From: Pomacea canaliculata
Lineage: Eukaryota; Mollusca; Gastropoda; Architaenioglossa; Ampullariidae
Reading direction: 5' to 3'
Length of the DNA stretch: 64,000 bases
NCBI RefSeq assembly: GCF_003073045.1
Contig: NC_037593.1
Location: 5,013,525 to 5,077,524 of the forward strand
Shown: piece by piece, positions 36,171 through 50,665 of the stretch
How positions within the stretch are numbered: the first letter of the stretch is position 1
Layout: each line of letters opens with the position of its first letter
Translations under genes and position numbers: made by a program
Notes under the pieces: generated by a model
The model's database searches: none
Seen by the model: only the letters and a program-made list of their open reading frames with translations
Told to the model about the DNA's origin: nothing

Positions 36171-38382
36171 GACAGATTGGCACATATACTCATAGTGCGT
36201 ACTGATGTCTTGCATCTTTGTGGTTCATTGGTCTGGTAGGAAAAATAATTCCTAATAATATCTACCTCTTACTGGGTGTATGTGCGTGCTTATGTATGTT
36301 TGTGTGCGCGCGTGTGTATGATGAGAGAGTATGTGAGTATGCGTGTCTGTATGTATGCGTGTGTATATGTATGTGTGCGTGTTGTATGTATGCGTACACA
36401 TGGGTGTTGCCTTTCTCCCCATCACTGAGCCACATTTTTGTACCTACCGACTGATAAAACATTCACTGTAAGTCTTAATGCACGCACTACCTTCATTGAC
36501 TAACCACTCCCACCCTCTCGCACACCCGGCGGGTGGGTCAACGTCGTCTTTTCTCCTGCTTGTAGAGACATGTTGACGATGAAAAACTGAAAAAAGTGTG
36601 TAATGCTGTCATAAACGGCCACTAAATTAACCCCGACCCTTCAAAGCTCAAACCGGTTGAACGAGAGATAAGATACACCTCAAAGGTACGATGTTCGGGT
36701 GGGGGCAGCAGGGCGTTGCTCTAACACCCTGTACACCCTCAACCTACCATAACAAGGTCAAAGGCACCGTGCACCTTCTTGCATCCCTCGTCCCTAGATT
36801 CCTCCAGCTCTCGGTAGAGAATACGGTCACTGGGTTCTCTCCCCTGCGCATTGCCTAGAGTGTGTCAGGATCGACAACTCGTGCGCTAGTGATCACAAAG
36901 ACTTCATCGTATTCCTTATCAAATGAAGAAACACAGAGAGGAAAGTAGAAGTGGGAGGGACGATGATATAAAAGGAAAACTGATGACTAAATCCTTTCAT
37001 GACCAAGAGGTCGAATGGTAAGATACTGCTAATTAGGGGTTAGGTTAGTTAATCAAGGACTAACACCTTGTTTCCCTAGTGACGAGGCACTGTCTAGACG
37101 CTGTGGATATTATTTTATTAAACTCTAGAGATCTTTTTCACTAATAACTGCGGTCTCATGGGATAAATCAGCATCCGTGGAGTCTGGGACTTCACTTTAT
37201 CACTACGAAGGCAATGAGACTGCTCTTGGTTTACCCGGGACTTGCCTTTGTTTCATGTATACACCAGACCAACACTTCCCCCGACTACAAAACTAATCCA
37301 AAATAATAAATAAATACTTTGCAAAGATTGTAGCGGCCCTATGCTCCTCAAGGTAGCAACAAGGATAAACTTGCAAAGATTGTAAGAAGACATACGAACA
37401 TAAAATTTTAATTAATATAAATTTCACAGGGTTCATTTACATCAAAATTAAAAGCTCCGGTCTATACTGTAAACTAATTCAGTGACATATGCATATGCTG
37501 ATGAATAGATAAACAACCAGCTAGGGGGAGACTGTGTTATGCCTTTCAACTTTTCCACAATCTCCGATTCCTCATCCCATATCTGAGGAGAGCAGTGGAG
37601 GTTGTCAAGGCGACCATACTGTCCATCTGCAATATATTTCGTTCTGTAAACGGCTTAACGGGTTTAAACTGTAAACTTTTCACCAGCCAATCAACAGAAG
37701 CGAACGGGTTAAAAATTCATCGACGACCATCCAATCATTAGCTGAGGCCACAGAACATAAACATGTCAAAACAGTTTGCTAACGAGTCACAGAGGTCTAA
37801 TTATAATTTAGCTTACACACTAGACAACACTTTAATCGTTCACAATTTCGATTTCACTGCTTTTTGCTTTGGTTGTGATTTTCTGCCGATGAGTTATTCC
37901 AGTTTAGTCTCGTAGGATGCTGTAGTCCCAGTCTAAATCACTCAGTCACGTGCATCCAGTGTCGTTAGGACCTCGGACTTCCGTTGTCACCCAAATCACA
38001 CAACTACGCAAACGACTTCATTTTGCATTCAAAGCCTTTGAAACACAATTGTTTTCTGTAACAAGTGCATTACAATCACAGTAAACTTAAAAATTGTTTA
38101 CCTGAATCGTTTCGTAAAGACGTTTTAGCAACTGCCAATCCCAAGTTTAATTTTGGTTTCTTGCTTCTTGAAATTTTAGATTTGCATGATGAAGGACAAA
38201 AATCTTCTGTCGCCTGCTGTTGCAGCAAAAGAATCGAACCCTACTTAAGATCGAGGGGATGTTTAATAAAAGGACGACACAGCTCGGAGCAGTATTAAAA
38301 ACTTGTTTCAAATCTCTCGTTTTCCGTCTACAAAAGATTACCGCTCAGATTTCCCCGTTTCTCGAAGGACGTGGCGAAGAGT
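36171..38382. other. Spacer between convergent genes
   Basis: Lies between the plus-strand chitin-binding gene and the minus-strand PTB-like gene, so both 3' ends face it. It includes a TGTG/TATG-rich tract at 36275-36395 and repeat copy B at 37140-37255. The part next to 38382 is probably 3' UTR of the minus-strand gene. No other gene is seen. Confidence 0.45.
37140..37255. repeat. Diverged dispersed repeat, copy B
   Basis: Partner of the segment at 34095-34240, in the same orientation about 3 kb away. It includes GCATCCGTGGAGTCTGGG and TTTACCCGGGACTTGCC. Confidence 0.4.
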
Positions 38383-40809
38383 TTAGTAGAGAAGAGTTCC
38401 TGGGTAGAAGAGTTGCATCCCGTGATTGCCGCCTGGCCGGGACTTCTTAAAGCTTCCAGAGGTGACTCCACCATGGTTGGCGTGGACAGCAGACGATGCC
38501 GGCTTCCTCATCTCCTTCGTCTTCTTGAGACGGACGCTCGACGCATGCGCGTGGTACACCATCTCGATGGGGCGCACAACAGCGCTGGATGGGAGCCCCG
38601 CGCCGCGCGGTAGTGAGGCGGAACGAAAGCGGAGCTCGTGGTGCGAGTGTGGTGGGGGGCGCTTGGTCACGTGGAACGAGAAGTCGGTGCCGCCATTGCT
38701 GAAGACGCTGGGGCTGTAGGGGGAGACGGGCGCTGTAGGGGAGAAAGGACCGGATGATGTGCTGGATGAGGATCGCGGATGCCGATAGGAGCTGGGAATC
38801 TTTGCGTGATCATGAGGCGAAAAGTTGCGGGGCCGCTTGGCGTATCTGCTTCCCCCCGGGTCCAACCTCTGTCTGCATGCCGATACTCCTAATGTCGAAG
38901 TCGAGGTCGTGGTCTTGATCCTGCCCGCCTTGAACCATTACCACCCCTTGCGGCGACGAACGCACCGTTTCAGCGAAGTTGACTTTCTTCTCGCTGATCT
39001 GCCCCTTGGGAGGGTCTGACACATGGCTGCTAGGAAGGACGGCCACGTACTTGTCGGAGCCGGGGCCAGGATTGCGGCGGAAGTACTCCTCCGTGCTGAT
39101 GCCCCCTGTCCGCTGCAGCAGGTCCCTGATGTCACGCACCTCCTGCGACAGGCTGTGCAGCTCCTCCCGCAGCGCCTGCAGCGTCATGGTCGAGGCGCTG
39201 GACTCCACGTCCGAGTCGCAGTCGCTCAGAGCCGCTTGCACGCCCACGCTGCAGCAAGGTCGACCATTGACCTCGACCTCGACCTGCGGCAGGTGCTCCT
39301 TCTCCACCTCCACCACGACTTCGTGCTTGGCGGAGACGATCGTGGTACCTCCAGCATGGCCGTTTGCTTTGGGTCCGTTCTCCAGGGTCGGGACAGTCAC
39401 CTGCCCGTTCAGGCTTCCAGGCTGCTTGAGGAAGGGCATCTCATCTCCGACCTTTGACCTCTGGAAGGAACGGAAGACCCTGGCGAGCTCGACAGCGTCC
39501 TTTTCGTTCTCGCATTCACATACGAGAGCGCTGAACCTGGCGATGAAACATGGTTGATTATGTTGGTGTTTGCTGATTATTCCAGGACCCACTGAACGAC
39601 CCATCAACCCACCGACAGACTCCTCTACTGATTAAAGTGTCTACCAATGGACTCAGCACTTTCTCTCTTTGAACAAATCTATTCGCGTGTGTGTGTGTTT
39701 GTATATTGTGTTTGTTTTGTTGTTTAGCATGTATGTATATTTATGCTGATGGTGTGAGGATACTGACAGTTTGGAAGATAATTAAGCACTGACAGAGATG
39801 AGCGAATTGAACTTGATTGATTAAACCATGTGAATACTTACTATTTCTGCTAAATAATTTCCGTGTGTCTGTCTTGATTATTTCTCTCAACTTTTTATCC
39901 CCTATATCCCAGCCAGAAATTCCGGTTGTCATCTGATGACTGTACACTAACCCCTATCATCAACATCAGCGACTCGTCATCACCAAATGAGTTCAATCAG
40001 CATTTTAACAGAAGAGGCCCGGAAAGGTGATCAGGGTCAACATTGTGAAGTTTTACTTTTTGTGAAAATGATTTCTTTAAACATTAAGCTAACAGGGAAA
40101 TATCGAGTTATGTTAAAGCTGAAGTGAACAATGGTCTTTATCCAGGTGCCCCACGGCGATTAGTCCCGAGTTTCTCAAGAAAATGACTAAATCCAAATCT
40201 GTTTGTTACCGTATCCCTGTCAGGACCCCGTCATATTAATTATACTTACCAGAGAGCCTGAAGTCTGTATTTTCAATCCAGTAATTATTAATTTGAGTAC
40301 TAATCAAGGATAAGATCTATCGGCAGATGTTTATAAGCAAATCAGGTAGTTGATCCCCTTGCTATCCAATGGGATACTCAAATACTAACGTTTCCTTGGT
40401 AACGCGAAGAAATGCACTGAGCGATTGGCTGACGGGGAGGCAACTCGTTTTCTACGAGTCTTCGCAATTTCGAAGTGGTGAGTAAAGCGAAAGAATTGCC
40501 AAAAACAAACAAAAACAAAATAAACAACAAAAAAAATTTACTGATGATGAATTATTAGATTTACTTGATTCCGATAAATCTTCGACTCTTCAATATTCAG
40601 AGAAAATCTCGGAAGATATCTTTCAGATTATTTCGGGAGATCACTTTACAGGGAGCAATGATCACACTGATAGAGATATCAATGTACCGCTAACTTAATT
40701 TATCTTCTGAACGCAGAAGGGTGGACTTGAATTTTTCTTTCAGTATTCTCTTGGGTTTTTTTCTGATTGCAATGCAGTAACAATTTTCTTCCACTCCTGT
40801 TTTATTGCT

Positions 40810-40843
<34 letters not shown>

Positions 40844-43800
40844 CTACTACTACTACTATGCTAAATGCAAAATGTATGCAGCACATACTCACACTCATAA
40901 GGAGCATGCTCTTAGCGCTTTAGAACAAGAACGAGACATGGACAGCATATGAGGGACAGAAGAACAAGCAATTAAACAACACAATTAAACAAGACAAATA
41001 TAAAAAACGTTAAGAGGATACTAACAGGGTAATGTACTAAAAACTTACAAATATTCGATGCTATACACATTTTCTATCAGAAGTTTTAGAAGAAGGAAAA
41101 CCTTGTGGAATCACTGAAACCTTGAGAACTAAAAGGACAATTTTAGTATGAAAATAAATATCAAAACCTGCTGACCGCGCAACTGAAAAGATAAAGATGA
41201 CGGCGACGAAAGGAGTCCCATTGAACAAAATCCTGTGATAAATATAGAGCAATATGTAGGTGGTTACACAGCCATAAAAGTGCCTCCCATTTGTAGGAAT
41301 TTTATTACATATTGTCTCATTGGCCTGGCTGCTCAGCTGCATCCCTGTGAGTGGACTATTTTATTTCTTTTTTTATGGTCCGATGATGATGAATTTGCGA
41401 CTAATGAATAAGAAATATGTTGTTTTATATCCTTTTCTTCATAGTAAAAAGTATTTACGTTGGGTGGGAGGCTCGTGTGAAGTGCGAGTTCAAACATCGT
41501 TGACTGTTATCACGCAGTTTCCATCTTTCCCCCCAAACCGAATATCTTCCTACATCACTGTACAGTCTCACATGACAGTAACAAGGCAGGTGGGGTTACA
41601 GCACGGGAAAAAAAGAATGAAAGAAGATTTTAGAGATAATCTTGAAGATCAGACACGCGACAGTAACCATAGATAAATCACGAAGAGACGACATGTAGAT
41701 GAACAGTTCAAGATCAAACAGCCCAGAAGTAGAAGGAACCAGTCATTCATCAGAATGATGCGTTACAGGTAATGCAGTTACGAACAACAGGAAAAAAACA
41801 AAACTAAGAAAAAGTTTTGTGTAAAAAAATCTAAAGTAAGCAAAGACAGCAGATGTTTAAATCCCGAGACATTTTCACCTGTTTGTAATTTATAAATTTG
41901 GCAGTAATTTTTATAATGACTAGGTAAATATTAATGTAAGATACTCTTTCCCGACATCTGAACGAATGTTTCCTTTCCACTCTCCGGATACACGCGTACA
42001 ACACTGACGTCACCATTGTATACAGACACGTTTACTTTGTGAAGGCCTCAGCCAATGGAAGTATGTTGTTGACAGACAATAAGTTTGTTTTGATTTGCTT
42101 TTGAGAGCATCTGTGGATAAACGTGTAGTCGAGAGTTTGACATTGTTTACCCTGTACACGATGATGTTTTTGTGTCCGGAGAACGAAAGTGAGGTAGTTA
42201 CCCACATTTTTACAGCAATATCTTGCACTAAAGTTTACTCGGTCACTTGAGAAAACACTTCGCACCCGACTAGACCTTAAATACATCAGATTCAGCGAGT
42301 GATAGTCAAATGGACAAGGAAATGAGGTGTGCCAAGCACGACATAGGGAGAGGTTAAAGGTCAAGCGATACAAAAAGTGAGATTTAGCACGAGACATGTT
42401 TGCATCAAAGGGCGGGGCAAGGATACTAAATATTGCCGGAGATAGAAAAGGAGGAAGAGATTTCCTGTGACGATAAATAGTCCTGAGTGAACAAAAGATC
42501 GTAAAAAAAAATCATAGTAAAACTTATGCAAAATTCTAGTTAAAAGCGCAGAGTACACCGTTTTAGCTTCCCTGTACCTTGGGTTATAATTTGACCAAAA
42601 TTCTTAAAAACTGGCATGCAGTACAATATTTCATTGTATGTAATACTTCTGCCATGTTAAAACGTACTATTAATTTTCTAATTAAATTATTAGTGATTTT
42701 GTCACATGAAAAGTACAAAGTTCTGACAGGATATCAAAATAGAATTATTAAGAGCATGAATTCAAAGATATTTTAAAATGCAGTTAATTTGTGTTTGTAC
42801 ACTGCAATAATTAATAGTTATTGGTTTGTAATTGTTGCTAATGCTTTTGCACTTACAGATAAATTTTACTGACACCTATCAAATCTTGTCAACTGTGCCA
42901 TTAGAAGTCACCTGACTTTGCTGATGCAAAATGCACATTTTGAGTTAATAAATATTTTAAATGCAGATTATTGCATGATTTGTATCCACTTAATGCAGCC
43001 AGTGTCGTTGTATTTAATAGTTATAGAGCTTATGGTTACTTCTTTGTTTATGGAAAAATCAGATTTCAAGTTATTAGACCGTCGCACACTTTCCACGCTG
43101 TCCTCCACTTCTTGCAATTTTAGACATTTGGTGGGTAGAAAATTAACATCAAATCTTGATTTTACAGTAATTTGTCTGTATGGGGAAAACTCGTAAAACG
43201 AAGCTTTTCATGACTATGATGTGGTCGCTCCTCTTTTTTATTTAGGCAGCAGCAGAAGAAGAAGAAGGATTGCATTATTCAAAATGTCACATGCATATTT
43301 GTCACGGATTTGCCAACAAGTGCGAAATCAGCGCGAGGTGGAAGCACGTTCCCTCCAAAACCACCAACAACAACACTTTTGCTAATGATGCTCGTCTACC
43401 ACTCATAATCTTCCATCCTGCATGTCATACTCAAGCAGCCTACAACTAGAGCCAGTCACTCACAGATAATGACAACAAACATCATTAGGAACAATGTGGC
43501 TAGTAACAATAACCCAACACAGTTCAAACCCCGAAACACGGTCTGAATTTTTTTTTCGTAGGGCAGAAAAAGATAAGTCGACAGGTAAGTTTCCCAAGTG
43601 TCTTTCAGTGTCCCGAGACTGGACATTGGGCAGTGCTGCTGTTGGGGTAGGAGACGGTAAACATTATTAAAAATAAATGCAGCTCCAGACTGCAAGTAAA
43701 ATACTTTATAAAGGATGTGCTCACCTGTTGGCCTGGTCCACGTAGAAAGTCATGAGACACACAGGGTTGTAGCGGTTCACCGTTACATCACGAATGGCGG

Positions 43801-44013
43801 TCAGCGGGATTGATCCGTCCTGCCCTGCCGGCCACTCTCCGACTGCGTCACCAGCACCGTCAGACCCTCTGACGTCAGCCGCCATGACGCGTAAGCGCCA
43901 GGCTTCACCAGGAACTCTCGGCTGACCGCACGGAGGAAGCTGTCGTCCATGTGACCCTCCCGAGGTCTCCAGATCCCGCAGAAGATGACTTCCTTCTCCA
44001 CGACCACTGCCAT
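38383..44013 (-). CDS. PTB/PH-fold protein with coiled coil and disordered tail, about 480 residues
   Basis: Two coding exons on the minus strand, 44013-43725 and 39536-38383, join in phase 2 (AG|G) across a 4.2-kb intron. The start MAVVVEKEV has a good context (ACAAATGG) and an in-frame TAG ten codons upstream. Residues 1 to about 120 look like a PTB domain: strands around VIFCGIW, ASWRLTSEGLTVL, IPLTAIRDVTV and VCLMTFYV, then the closing helix NEKDAVELARVFRSFQ. A helical heptad region (LQALREELHSLSQEVRDIRD) follows. The tail is basic and Ser/Pro-rich. PTB domains bind NPxY-type peptides or lipids at the membrane, so an adaptor role is likely. Two single-base changes break the frame, one near 43830 (a G missing around ESGPAG) and one in the six-C run at 38855-38860. 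Correcting both yields 481 codons. The family is not identified. Confidence 0.7.
39537..43724. other. Intron of the minus-strand PTB-like gene
   Basis: AT-rich, with the CAA microsatellite at 40808-40858. Short frames are present on both strands but none has coding support. Confidence 0.5.
40808..40858. repeat. (CAA)n(CTA)n microsatellite
   Basis: About eleven CAA triplets followed by five CTA triplets. Confidence 0.95.
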
Positions 44014-45812
44014 TTGTATTTTCGATGGTGGAGGTTCTCTCTAAATACTCCAAAATATCGTCTAGGAAACCAACCAAGCCAGTGAGTCACCTGACGGTTA
44101 CACTCGTTCTCTCCATTTTGTATTTGGCTTCAGCACTCGGTGTGACACGACTGAAGCACCTGGACAGTACAGTGCACCTGGCGTGACTTCCGCTGTCGTT
44201 GTCAACTCGTCCAACCTCTCCTCGCTGTCTGTTCTAACCGTCAGCCACAACCACATACAATCGTCTTCTATCGTCAAACGGTAACATCCAAGCTCGGTTC
44301 AAAAAGGCAAAGGTTTCAATAGTTTGAAACTCTTTTCGGGTATTCTGACGCTCGCACTGCCCTCGGGGGCTTCCTGTACCTGTGGAGGCGGGCCTCGGAA
44401 GTTAATATTACCTTTTGATTAGCGAAAATATCTCGTGTGCTCTCTATGAGAGGGTCAGCAAGCCTGGCTTGTCAAACCGGTTCTCTGTGAAGATAAGGCC
44501 TTCTTGTCGCTGAAGACTACTTAAAGACTTGCTCTTCAATGAACGAAAATGTAGATGTGTGTGTGGAGGGGCGAGGCGAGGTGTGTACTGCACCACACAC
44601 GTGTTTCTCAATGTCCTTCTTTTCAAAGTGAAATATTTTTATGGGCTTTCCTCGGAAACACCGTGCATATCAACCTGTCGGTCAACATTCTCTTGACTGT
44701 GTCACTCTGTCAGTTGAGCTGTCACTTAAAATATTTCTTCTTTGTCTCCTTGAATAGAGAGTGTGCACCTATTGCTATCACAGTTTCACATGTTCTGCAT
44801 ACTTCATCGCTTTTACAGCTGTTTTATTCTTTCCTTTTTTTTCTTCTCCTGGTATTCTTCTGTTTTATTTTGCAATGTATTTGACATATACTGTATTTTA
44901 TTTCTCCACTTTTACATTTCTCGTTTTCATTAGAACTCCACAACGATGAAGAGAAACAGGTTATTGAAATATTTTCATAACTATATCAACAGGTAAAAAT
45001 ACTACCTTTGACTAAGGGCACTTAGAGAGTTTATGCAATTATTTGTTCATAGTTGTTTTGAAATAAATATTTTTATTTAATAAGAAGTTGAAATTTTACT
45101 TTACGTTTTTTTTAAACATTTTTTTGGAAAGGATATCCATTTTGTTTCATCACGGGCAACTTCGTTATAAACGCTTGGGTTGGTCTGTCAGCAGCAGTCT
45201 TTGAGAGAATTTGTCTGACAGGTTACGCAGGCCTTATCGAAGAAAAGTTGATCATGGGACTGAAGCCTGGGAAACTGAATCCGCTAATGACCCAAGCGAC
45301 CCCAGGACTGAGAAGAAAATACTTTTAAAAATAGGTTTAAAATGGAATATTAAAGCTAAAGAATAAATGAAAGCGAACAAGAGGATTGTTTTTGAAAATG
45401 TTAGAAACATTTACAGAGCTGCTAAGTAAGAAACTTTGATTTAAATGCTTATTATTTTATATTCACTAAGTCTTAATGAGAAGAGCATTGCATTAAGGAG
45501 AAGTGCATTAAGCTGTGTGATGATAAGGGCAGCCTCGGTGTGAGATGACAAACTTCTTGACAATAACTGTCACTTGTCAGTGTGCTCGTAAAATGTCCTT
45601 TGTCCTCACCTGCTGGGACTCTTTCTTCTCCAGACATGTAATGTTGCATAATCATGTGTGAAAGTTCTCCAAGGGAGATTTTTATCGTTATTTTTAACTT
45701 TTTAAAAATTATTAAAATAAAACCAGAATAATTTACTTTTGCTTCATCTCAGCCCTTGTCTCCCTGCTGAAAAAGCATGTATCCTCCACTCGCGGCTAAT
45801 AGTAATTGAAGT

Positions 45813-45814
45813 TG

Positions 45815-45848
<34 letters not shown>
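45813..45848. repeat. (GTT)n microsatellite
   Basis: About eleven GTT triplets in the spacer. Confidence 0.95.
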
Positions 45849-45849
<1 letters not shown>

Positions 45850-48499
45850 GCACATACTGGCTGCCTTTCTAGTCATTATCAGTACTTGACCACAACTTTC
45901 AAAGCATCATGTCAAAACATCGCCAACAGTGCTTTAACGGTCTCTGTGGAAGACACAGGTAAAGTTGTCCTTATGAAGCATTTGATCAGCAGTCATTTTT
46001 CTAGTTTTTGTGAGTTTTTAAATGTTTATTTTGAGGATTTGTGAAAGCTTATCTGATCGGTTTGTTGTTTGAAAGCTCACCTGAAATTTGGTGTATTGTT
46101 GTTAATTTTGTTTGTCTGCTGATATTAACGCTACTTTATGTTTGAGTCTCGTGTCCTGGTGGCTTCAGGTCCTGAAGGTTTATGGATGTCAGGGTTGATT
46201 CCTCTTCAGTTCGAATCCTGGTAAATCCGTAGGAAATCATATTGGAAACTGCGTTTGCTATGGATATGGTGTCTACTTGTTTTGTTTGTGTCGATAGGAA
46301 TGTTTACATTTCGAAGTAAATACCTACTCGGGACAGAACATGTCAAAAGCCGAGCTGACAACTGAAGCCTCCTCATTGTTTCCATCGCTGAATAAAGACA
46401 TGAATACGCACTGAGGAAGAAACACCAAAGTCAAAATTCAGTTTTATAGGTCGTTCCTCAGGTCAACCGCTATAATCGAAAAAAAACTTTAAAAAAAATG
46501 TATTAAGCTTCAAAGAACAGAGCGCAACATAATTCAGTCTATTGAAAGCAGTGTGTGGCACAGGTGACAGGTGAATGCTTATTTCACGACCCCCCGGGGC
46601 ATTGCCTGCCCCGCCAAGCGCAAGTGATACGGGTATAACTGCTTGGAGAGTCGGGTGGGTGTCTGAAGCAAGTGGTTAGTTCTGGATGGTTAATCAAGGG
46701 TGTACCAGTCGAGACATGTTGTTACTCCTGTGAAGTATACAGACATACTTTTAACCTCTGAGCAGTGTACAATATGGTTTGGCCATTTGTAGTGTACAGA
46801 CATACTTCTTAAAGATATAATTTTTAACCACTGTAGAGTGCCCAGACAGAGTATTAAATTTATTTTTGCATTAAGATAATTCACTTTTGAGTGTACAGAC
46901 TTATTCTGTACCCACGATGGCGTATAAGGCTTACATTTTATCCACCTTTTTGTTGTTTTTGTTCTTGTTGTTTTATTTTTTTGTTTCTTGTAGTTTTTCT
47001 TGTTTTTGTTCTCATCCCTTGACAGGTAACTGAGGTACTAGTCGTAGGGGACACAGCTTGGGTCAACTGACGCCAACGGTGCTGGTCATGCTCCCCGACA
47101 GAAGGTCCCCCAGAGCACAGCCGGTCTTCTCCTTCACCTTGGAGTCTATACCTGTTATCCACCTGGAGTTTACGGACACTTACCTCCTTTCTCACTACAC
47201 TTTCTCACTAAGACGAAAGTTTAAGATCTTGTGTCCTTCTCGCTCCCCACCCCACAGAAACCGCCAGTAATTCAACAAAACACAAACATGTCTCGCATTT
47301 ACTTCTTTTAGTCTCTCTCAGCCACAACGACAGAATCAGCATGATGGATTTAAATGTAAGAATTTCTTTAAAGTAAAGTTGGGTAAAGTTAACAAACTGC
47401 TTTCTTCAATAAACACTCCACCCGCCGGTTTTCACTCCTCAAAGAAGGGTAAACGAGCTAAACAAAATCCCAAACACCATGCACTTTTGCAGCCTCGGGA
47501 CTTTGTTTGAAGTAGGAGAGCGCCCGAGGAATCCTTTCTTTGAAGCAGATATTTGCAGTCTGCATACATACTGCTTGCAAAAGAAATGGCATCGCTTCTG
47601 TAACCAGAATAAAGATGAGTGCGAAGTAAAAGAAACTGAAAGAACATCACAAAATATCGCAAGAATCGGAGAAAAGAAATGCTCCTCAACACCCTCGGTC
47701 CGTATCACCGAGGCAAAACCTGTTCCACTGGCAAGATCCAGACATGAGTCATCGTCTTCAGAGGGCAGAGTATCGAAGTATTCATTGAAAGCCTTGTCAG
47801 GATCGCTCTGGGGACTTGCCAGACCTCAAGGGGTTCTTTTGAACTAACGTTGAATTCGCGCGGAACGAGACTACGTTCAAGTTGAGTTTGGTGTATCAGA
47901 GTTTGACATATGAAAAGACCTTCGCACCTTGTTATTATAATATTGACATGTTGTGATGTGCTAATATCAAACCTTGCCAATCTTTTCTGACATGCATGTA
48001 ATAGCGATTTGTGAGGATTACTTAGTGTCCTGCGTTAGCTTGTGTGTGTTTATTTGTTTTTGTGGATGTGCATGAGAGAGAGAAAAGTTAAAGGAAGACA
48101 ATGAAGAGAATGGAAGTGGGAGGAAGCAAGTCTGGGATAGATAGAAGAAGGACAGGAGAGAAAATTTCAGGATTGAATGAAGAGTGCAACTTTTTGCTTG
48201 TACAGGGGCCACTGCTCTCACATTTTTAATTTAAAAACGTTTAGGCCTTATATATATATAATAAGTTTTATCGAAACGCGATGGGAAACACAGTTTAAAC
48301 TTTTTAAAATTAAACTGCTTTTAAAATAAAATAAAACTGCTCAAACATGGCTTTCATTCCCATCAGCACATTTTTTGTATGTGCTCGTGATGACTACGAG
48401 CGAATTTTTTTAAACTTTCAGAAATCTGTTTCTTTAAGGACAATTAAAGTTTTAGAAACATGTGCAGCTAGACCCAGGGTCGCCGATTCCTTCATGATG

Positions 48500-48810
48500 A
48501 TTGTGTTCGTTTTGTACAGGTTGTGGTTATCTGTGCTGCTTTTGTGTTACATTGTGCAAGTCTTTGGTTTATATGTAATATTTTATTTGTCTCTGAAGGT
48601 TGTGAGTATATGTTTCGGTCTGAACATCATCTGTACAAGTCTTTGATTTATCTGTACAAGCCTTATGATAATTTTACGATGATTTATAAGTAAATATTTA
48701 TTTGTTTGTACAGATTGCGTTTCAGACTCACTTGTACAGGTCTTTGGCTTATTTGTACTTATTCCTGTTTGCACGGGTATATATATGTACAGGTCTTGTG
48801 TTTTATTTTT
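48500..48810. repeat. Degenerate repeat of TGTACA.GTCTTTG words
   Basis: TGTACAGGT or TGTACAAGTCTTTG with TTTAT.TGTAC recurs at least six times with irregular spacing. It is probably an old tandem array. Confidence 0.5.
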
Positions 48811-50665
48811 ATTCTTATTCACTTGGTTCTTTATTGCTGTGTACGTTTTCCCCTTCATATGTCTGTAGTTACCCAATTCATAATTTAACTCATGATTGTT
48901 TTTTTTAAGGGGAAGTGGGTTTCTTCTTCTATAAAAAGATATTTGTTTACTTATAAGGTCTTTCTGTGTATTTAGTTTAATAGTCAATACATATTTATAC
49001 ATTCCATTGATTGTTAATCCACCGCTGACACGACCTTCAAAACTGTTTGTAAACAATCTCCTCGAGACTTGTTCCTTCTATTTGGAGCGGACGCGCATGA
49101 GTTGCAGCACCGAGCGTCCTGCCGTCGCGACTGCGCACCCCGGGTAGCTAGAAATTCTTGCAGTGATATAGACCTTACCTGCGTACGCTTAACCTATTTA
49201 AGATTTGACACACATCATTAACGTGTTTCAGCACCACCCACTACTGTATGAAAGAGAAAAGAAAAAATCCATTAAAAAGTAAATGTGAGCCAAAGTTTTA
49301 AACACCACCATAGTGCTGCAGCCCACGGCCTGCTGTCACTTCACCATGGAGAACTTTGACAAATTCTTTCCAGATGCTTGAAAACTTTTGACGATGAATA
49401 AAATAAGGCTTGTAAAGGCGAGGAATGATGGATTGTGGTTAGGGCTGGGTAGGAGTGGAAAACGATTATGAAAGACACTTTTTTAAGTGGTGGGCTTTGA
49501 AGCTGACTTTCACAACCCAAGCTAATACTTTCACAACACACGGTGCTGGGTACCCACAACCCACCCTGAGTTCTCCATGGCCGCAGCTAGTCCTTTATTG
49601 CCAACCTCCTCTGCCTCTCCCTAATGAAAACATTCTCCTCTCCCCTTTGTCTACCCGTTATTTGTTGTCCATCTCTACAGCTGGCTGCTGTGAACGTTGT
49701 GTCTGACTTGGCCACCCGGGGTATTATGACTAGAGTCTGTTTGATCCTGGTACATAACCTGAAAACTTTTAAAATAGCAATTATGTAAACACCTTCTAAT
49801 ACTTTTCGGTTCAGCGCATGGACATTTCATCAGAATGTTCAGTTTGATTTTCCAACTGAAATTTAAGACAAGTCGGAGCTGCTCTAAACTCAAACCGTTT
49901 ACAGGCTGTGACAGCGGTGATAAGGTTGTGGTGGGCTGTGTGACGTCAGCGAGGGACAGGAAGTGTCGGTCATCGTTAGGATGTCTCTGATAATTATAGT
50001 GCAATGTGATTTTTTTGCACGAGTAGGGGAAAGGGGAGGTAATGCGCAGGGAAAGGTTCAGGGTGTATGCAAGGGAAATAATTTACTAGCCAATAGTATG
50101 TGTATGCAGGGCAGACGACACATTGTATCAAATTGGCAGAAACTTCTAGAAAGTGTAAATAAATACCTACACACTAAAGCGGAGGAAAGATTGTGAGATT
50201 GTAAAATAATTATAGTTTATGGATCATTAAAATATTTTTTTTAATATGATACACGGCCGAATGCGTGTAAATTCAGAAAAAATTCAGTAGTTTTTCAGAC
50301 ATTTTTCAGTAATTACTTTTTATAAGTGTTCATGGAAATGAACGAACGAATGACAAATGACTTAATTATTTTGTGTGGAGGACATGAGTTTTGCGCATTA
50401 AGATTTAAAAAACTGTCGGACTACTAGTGACGTGCAAAGTTATGTCCTTCCGCCAGCCAGGATCTTGACGAGTGTAACCTGATGCTACACGACCCTCGGT
50501 GACGTGTGTACAAGCTTTAGAATGAAAGGTCAGAGTAATCTCTGATTACAACTTCTGATCTGTGCAGTCTCCTGTGTCGACAACTGCCGGGTATCACGTG
50601 CAGAGGTCTGGGACTACATGGAGCGCCGACTCCCCCTTCCTTCCTCCCACCCCACCCGTACTCAC

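Noticed and set aside
46150-46250. Another tRNA-derived SINE
   Set aside because: A CAGTTCGAATCCTGG stretch resembles a B box, but no A box at the right distance and no shared body with the other copies was found.
47479-47847. 122-residue open frame with several cysteines
   Set aside because: No signal peptide or known cysteine pattern, with an opposite-strand frame of similar length. Most likely chance.
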